Below are positions 63,357 to 64,000 of a stretch of DNA of 64,000 nucleotides, piece by piece. Location: NCBI GenBank assembly GCA_041725895.1, contig JBGRQA010000027.1:1-64000 (forward strand), read 5' to 3'. A program made the position numbers and the translations under genes. The first letter of the stretch is position 1. The number at the start of each line of letters is the position of its first letter. The notes beneath the pieces were generated by a model. The model did not search any database. It was given only the letters and a program-made list of their open reading frames with translations, and was not told the origin of the DNA. This DNA is from JBGRQA01 sp041725895 (GTDB lineage Bacteria > Bacteroidota > Bacteroidia > Bacteroidales > Marinifilaceae).

Positions 63357-64000
63357 ATGACCATGAAAAAAATTTTATTATTGCTAACAGTACTACTCGT
63401 AGTACAGTCGCTTTCAGCTACCCGAAATTCTGAGAAGCGACAGATGGATGCCCTACGGGTGTCCGATCGAATTAAAATTGATGGATTTCTGGATGAGGAA
63501 ATCTGGCAGAAAGCTTACTACGGTGCCGATTTCAAAACTTATGAACCACTGATCGGTAATTCTGCAAGTCAGCGAAGTGAAATTCGCATTTTGTACGATA
63601 ACTCTGCCATTTATGTGGGGGCCTTGCTATTGGATGAGCAGCCGGAGAAGATTTATCGCGCTTTGTCCAAAAGGGATCAATGGACCATCAATGCCGATAA
63701 GTTTTGGGTAACTATTAGTCCATACAACGATGGGCAGAATTATTTTCGGTTTGAAGTTACTTCTGCCAATGTTCAGTCGGATATTAAGGTTTCTTCCCGT
63801 GCACAGGATCGGGCCTGGGACGCTGTTTGGTTTTCCGAAGCCCGTATTACGGATGAAGGATGGATCGTTGAAATGAGAATTCCCTACGATGCTATTCGAT
63901 TTCCAAAGGAGCAAGTGCAAACCTGGGGAATTAATTTCTGGAGGATGGTAGGTAGAAGTAAAGAGATTTCTACCTGGAATCCGGTGGACAAAACCTTGGG
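63357..64000 (+). CDS. DUF5916 family protein with CBM9-like N-terminus (partial)
   Basis: The open frame runs off the window end; about 214 residues are visible. Start at 63357 or the second ATG at 63363. Signal peptide MKKILLLLTVLLVVQSLSA. Residues about 33-210 form a CBM9-like sandwich (KIDGFLDEEIWQKA, SEIRILYDNSAIYVGALLLD, WVTISPYNDGQNYFRFEV, GWIVEMRIPYDAIRFP). In this family a long outer-membrane barrel (DUF5916) follows, here beyond the window. Role unknown; outer membrane expected. Confidence 0.85.
   Translation, partial: MTMKKILLLLTVLLVVQSLSATRNSEKRQMDALRVSDRIKIDGFLDEEIWQKAYYGADFKTYEPLIGNSASQRSEIRILYDNSAIYVGALLLDEQPEKIYRALSKRDQWTINADKFWVTISPYNDGQNYFRFEVTSANVQSDIKVSSRAQDRAWDAVWFSEARITDEGWIVEMRIPYDAIRFPKEQVQTWGINFWRMVGRSKEISTWNPVDKTL

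Overview
The window is chromosomal DNA of a member of the Bacteroidota, probably of the Bacteroidales/Marinilabiliales group. This is inferred from lineage-typical families (DUF4289-type porin, DUF4783, DUF5916, DUF1343/NamZ, fused SecDF, RibBA, a PEP/pyruvate-binding signalling fusion), from repeated -7 boxes of the form TAnnTTTG, often with an upstream TTTG-like box, and from mostly absent Shine-Dalgarno sequences. No species is claimed.

Layout. 1-560: end of an rRNA operon (23S 3' end, 5S, terminator). 0.7-9 kb: porin, MltF-like lytic transglycosylase, NUDIX hydrolase, an archaeal-type GatD-GatE pair in a coupled operon, and a DUF2059 protein. 9.2-10.45 kb: a helical protein of unknown function followed by a 21-bp-period repeat array, then a long hairpin that also ends gdhA. 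10.5-20.4 kb: gdhA, a GAF/REC/PEP-binding fusion, envelope proteins, a LolC/E-like permease, NamZ and a cupin. 20.4-22.1 kb: a second 21-bp-period array with a different core, three hairpins, and a second helical protein on the opposite strand. 22.4-27.2 kb: thioredoxin-like protein, aminotransferase, and an AT-rich stretch with two orphan lipoproteins. 27.2-35.2 kb: valS, ridA, a cold-shock gene with a long leader, a 1-kb hairpin-rich gap, glutamine synthetase, DUF4783 and rlmH. 35.5-45.5 kb: a large NtrY-like kinase coupled to an MBL hydrolase, a hemerythrin/LuxR pair, a TPR protein, der and era. 45.5-49.4 kb: an FMN-riboswitch-controlled ribD-ribE-ribBA-ribH operon. 49.5-64 kb: rluB-like, glmM, an adaptor-permease-TolC export operon without an ATPase, mdh, a small aspartic protease, secDF, tatA, a Na+/Ca2+ exchanger and the start of a DUF5916 gene.

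Most of the window is housekeeping. The part that ordinary annotation does not explain is the pair of strict 21-bp arrays (10131-10340 and 20519-20917). Each unit has about 9 conserved bases followed by about 12 variable bases. The period is the same in both arrays but the core differs (GTGCGTTTn versus ACGGCCGTA). Each array lies on the 3' side of a gene for a helical, charged protein of unknown function, and the two proteins share a weak residue pattern. I propose these as two copies of one undescribed gene-plus-array module. The archaeal-type GatDE pair in a bacterium is the second point of interest.
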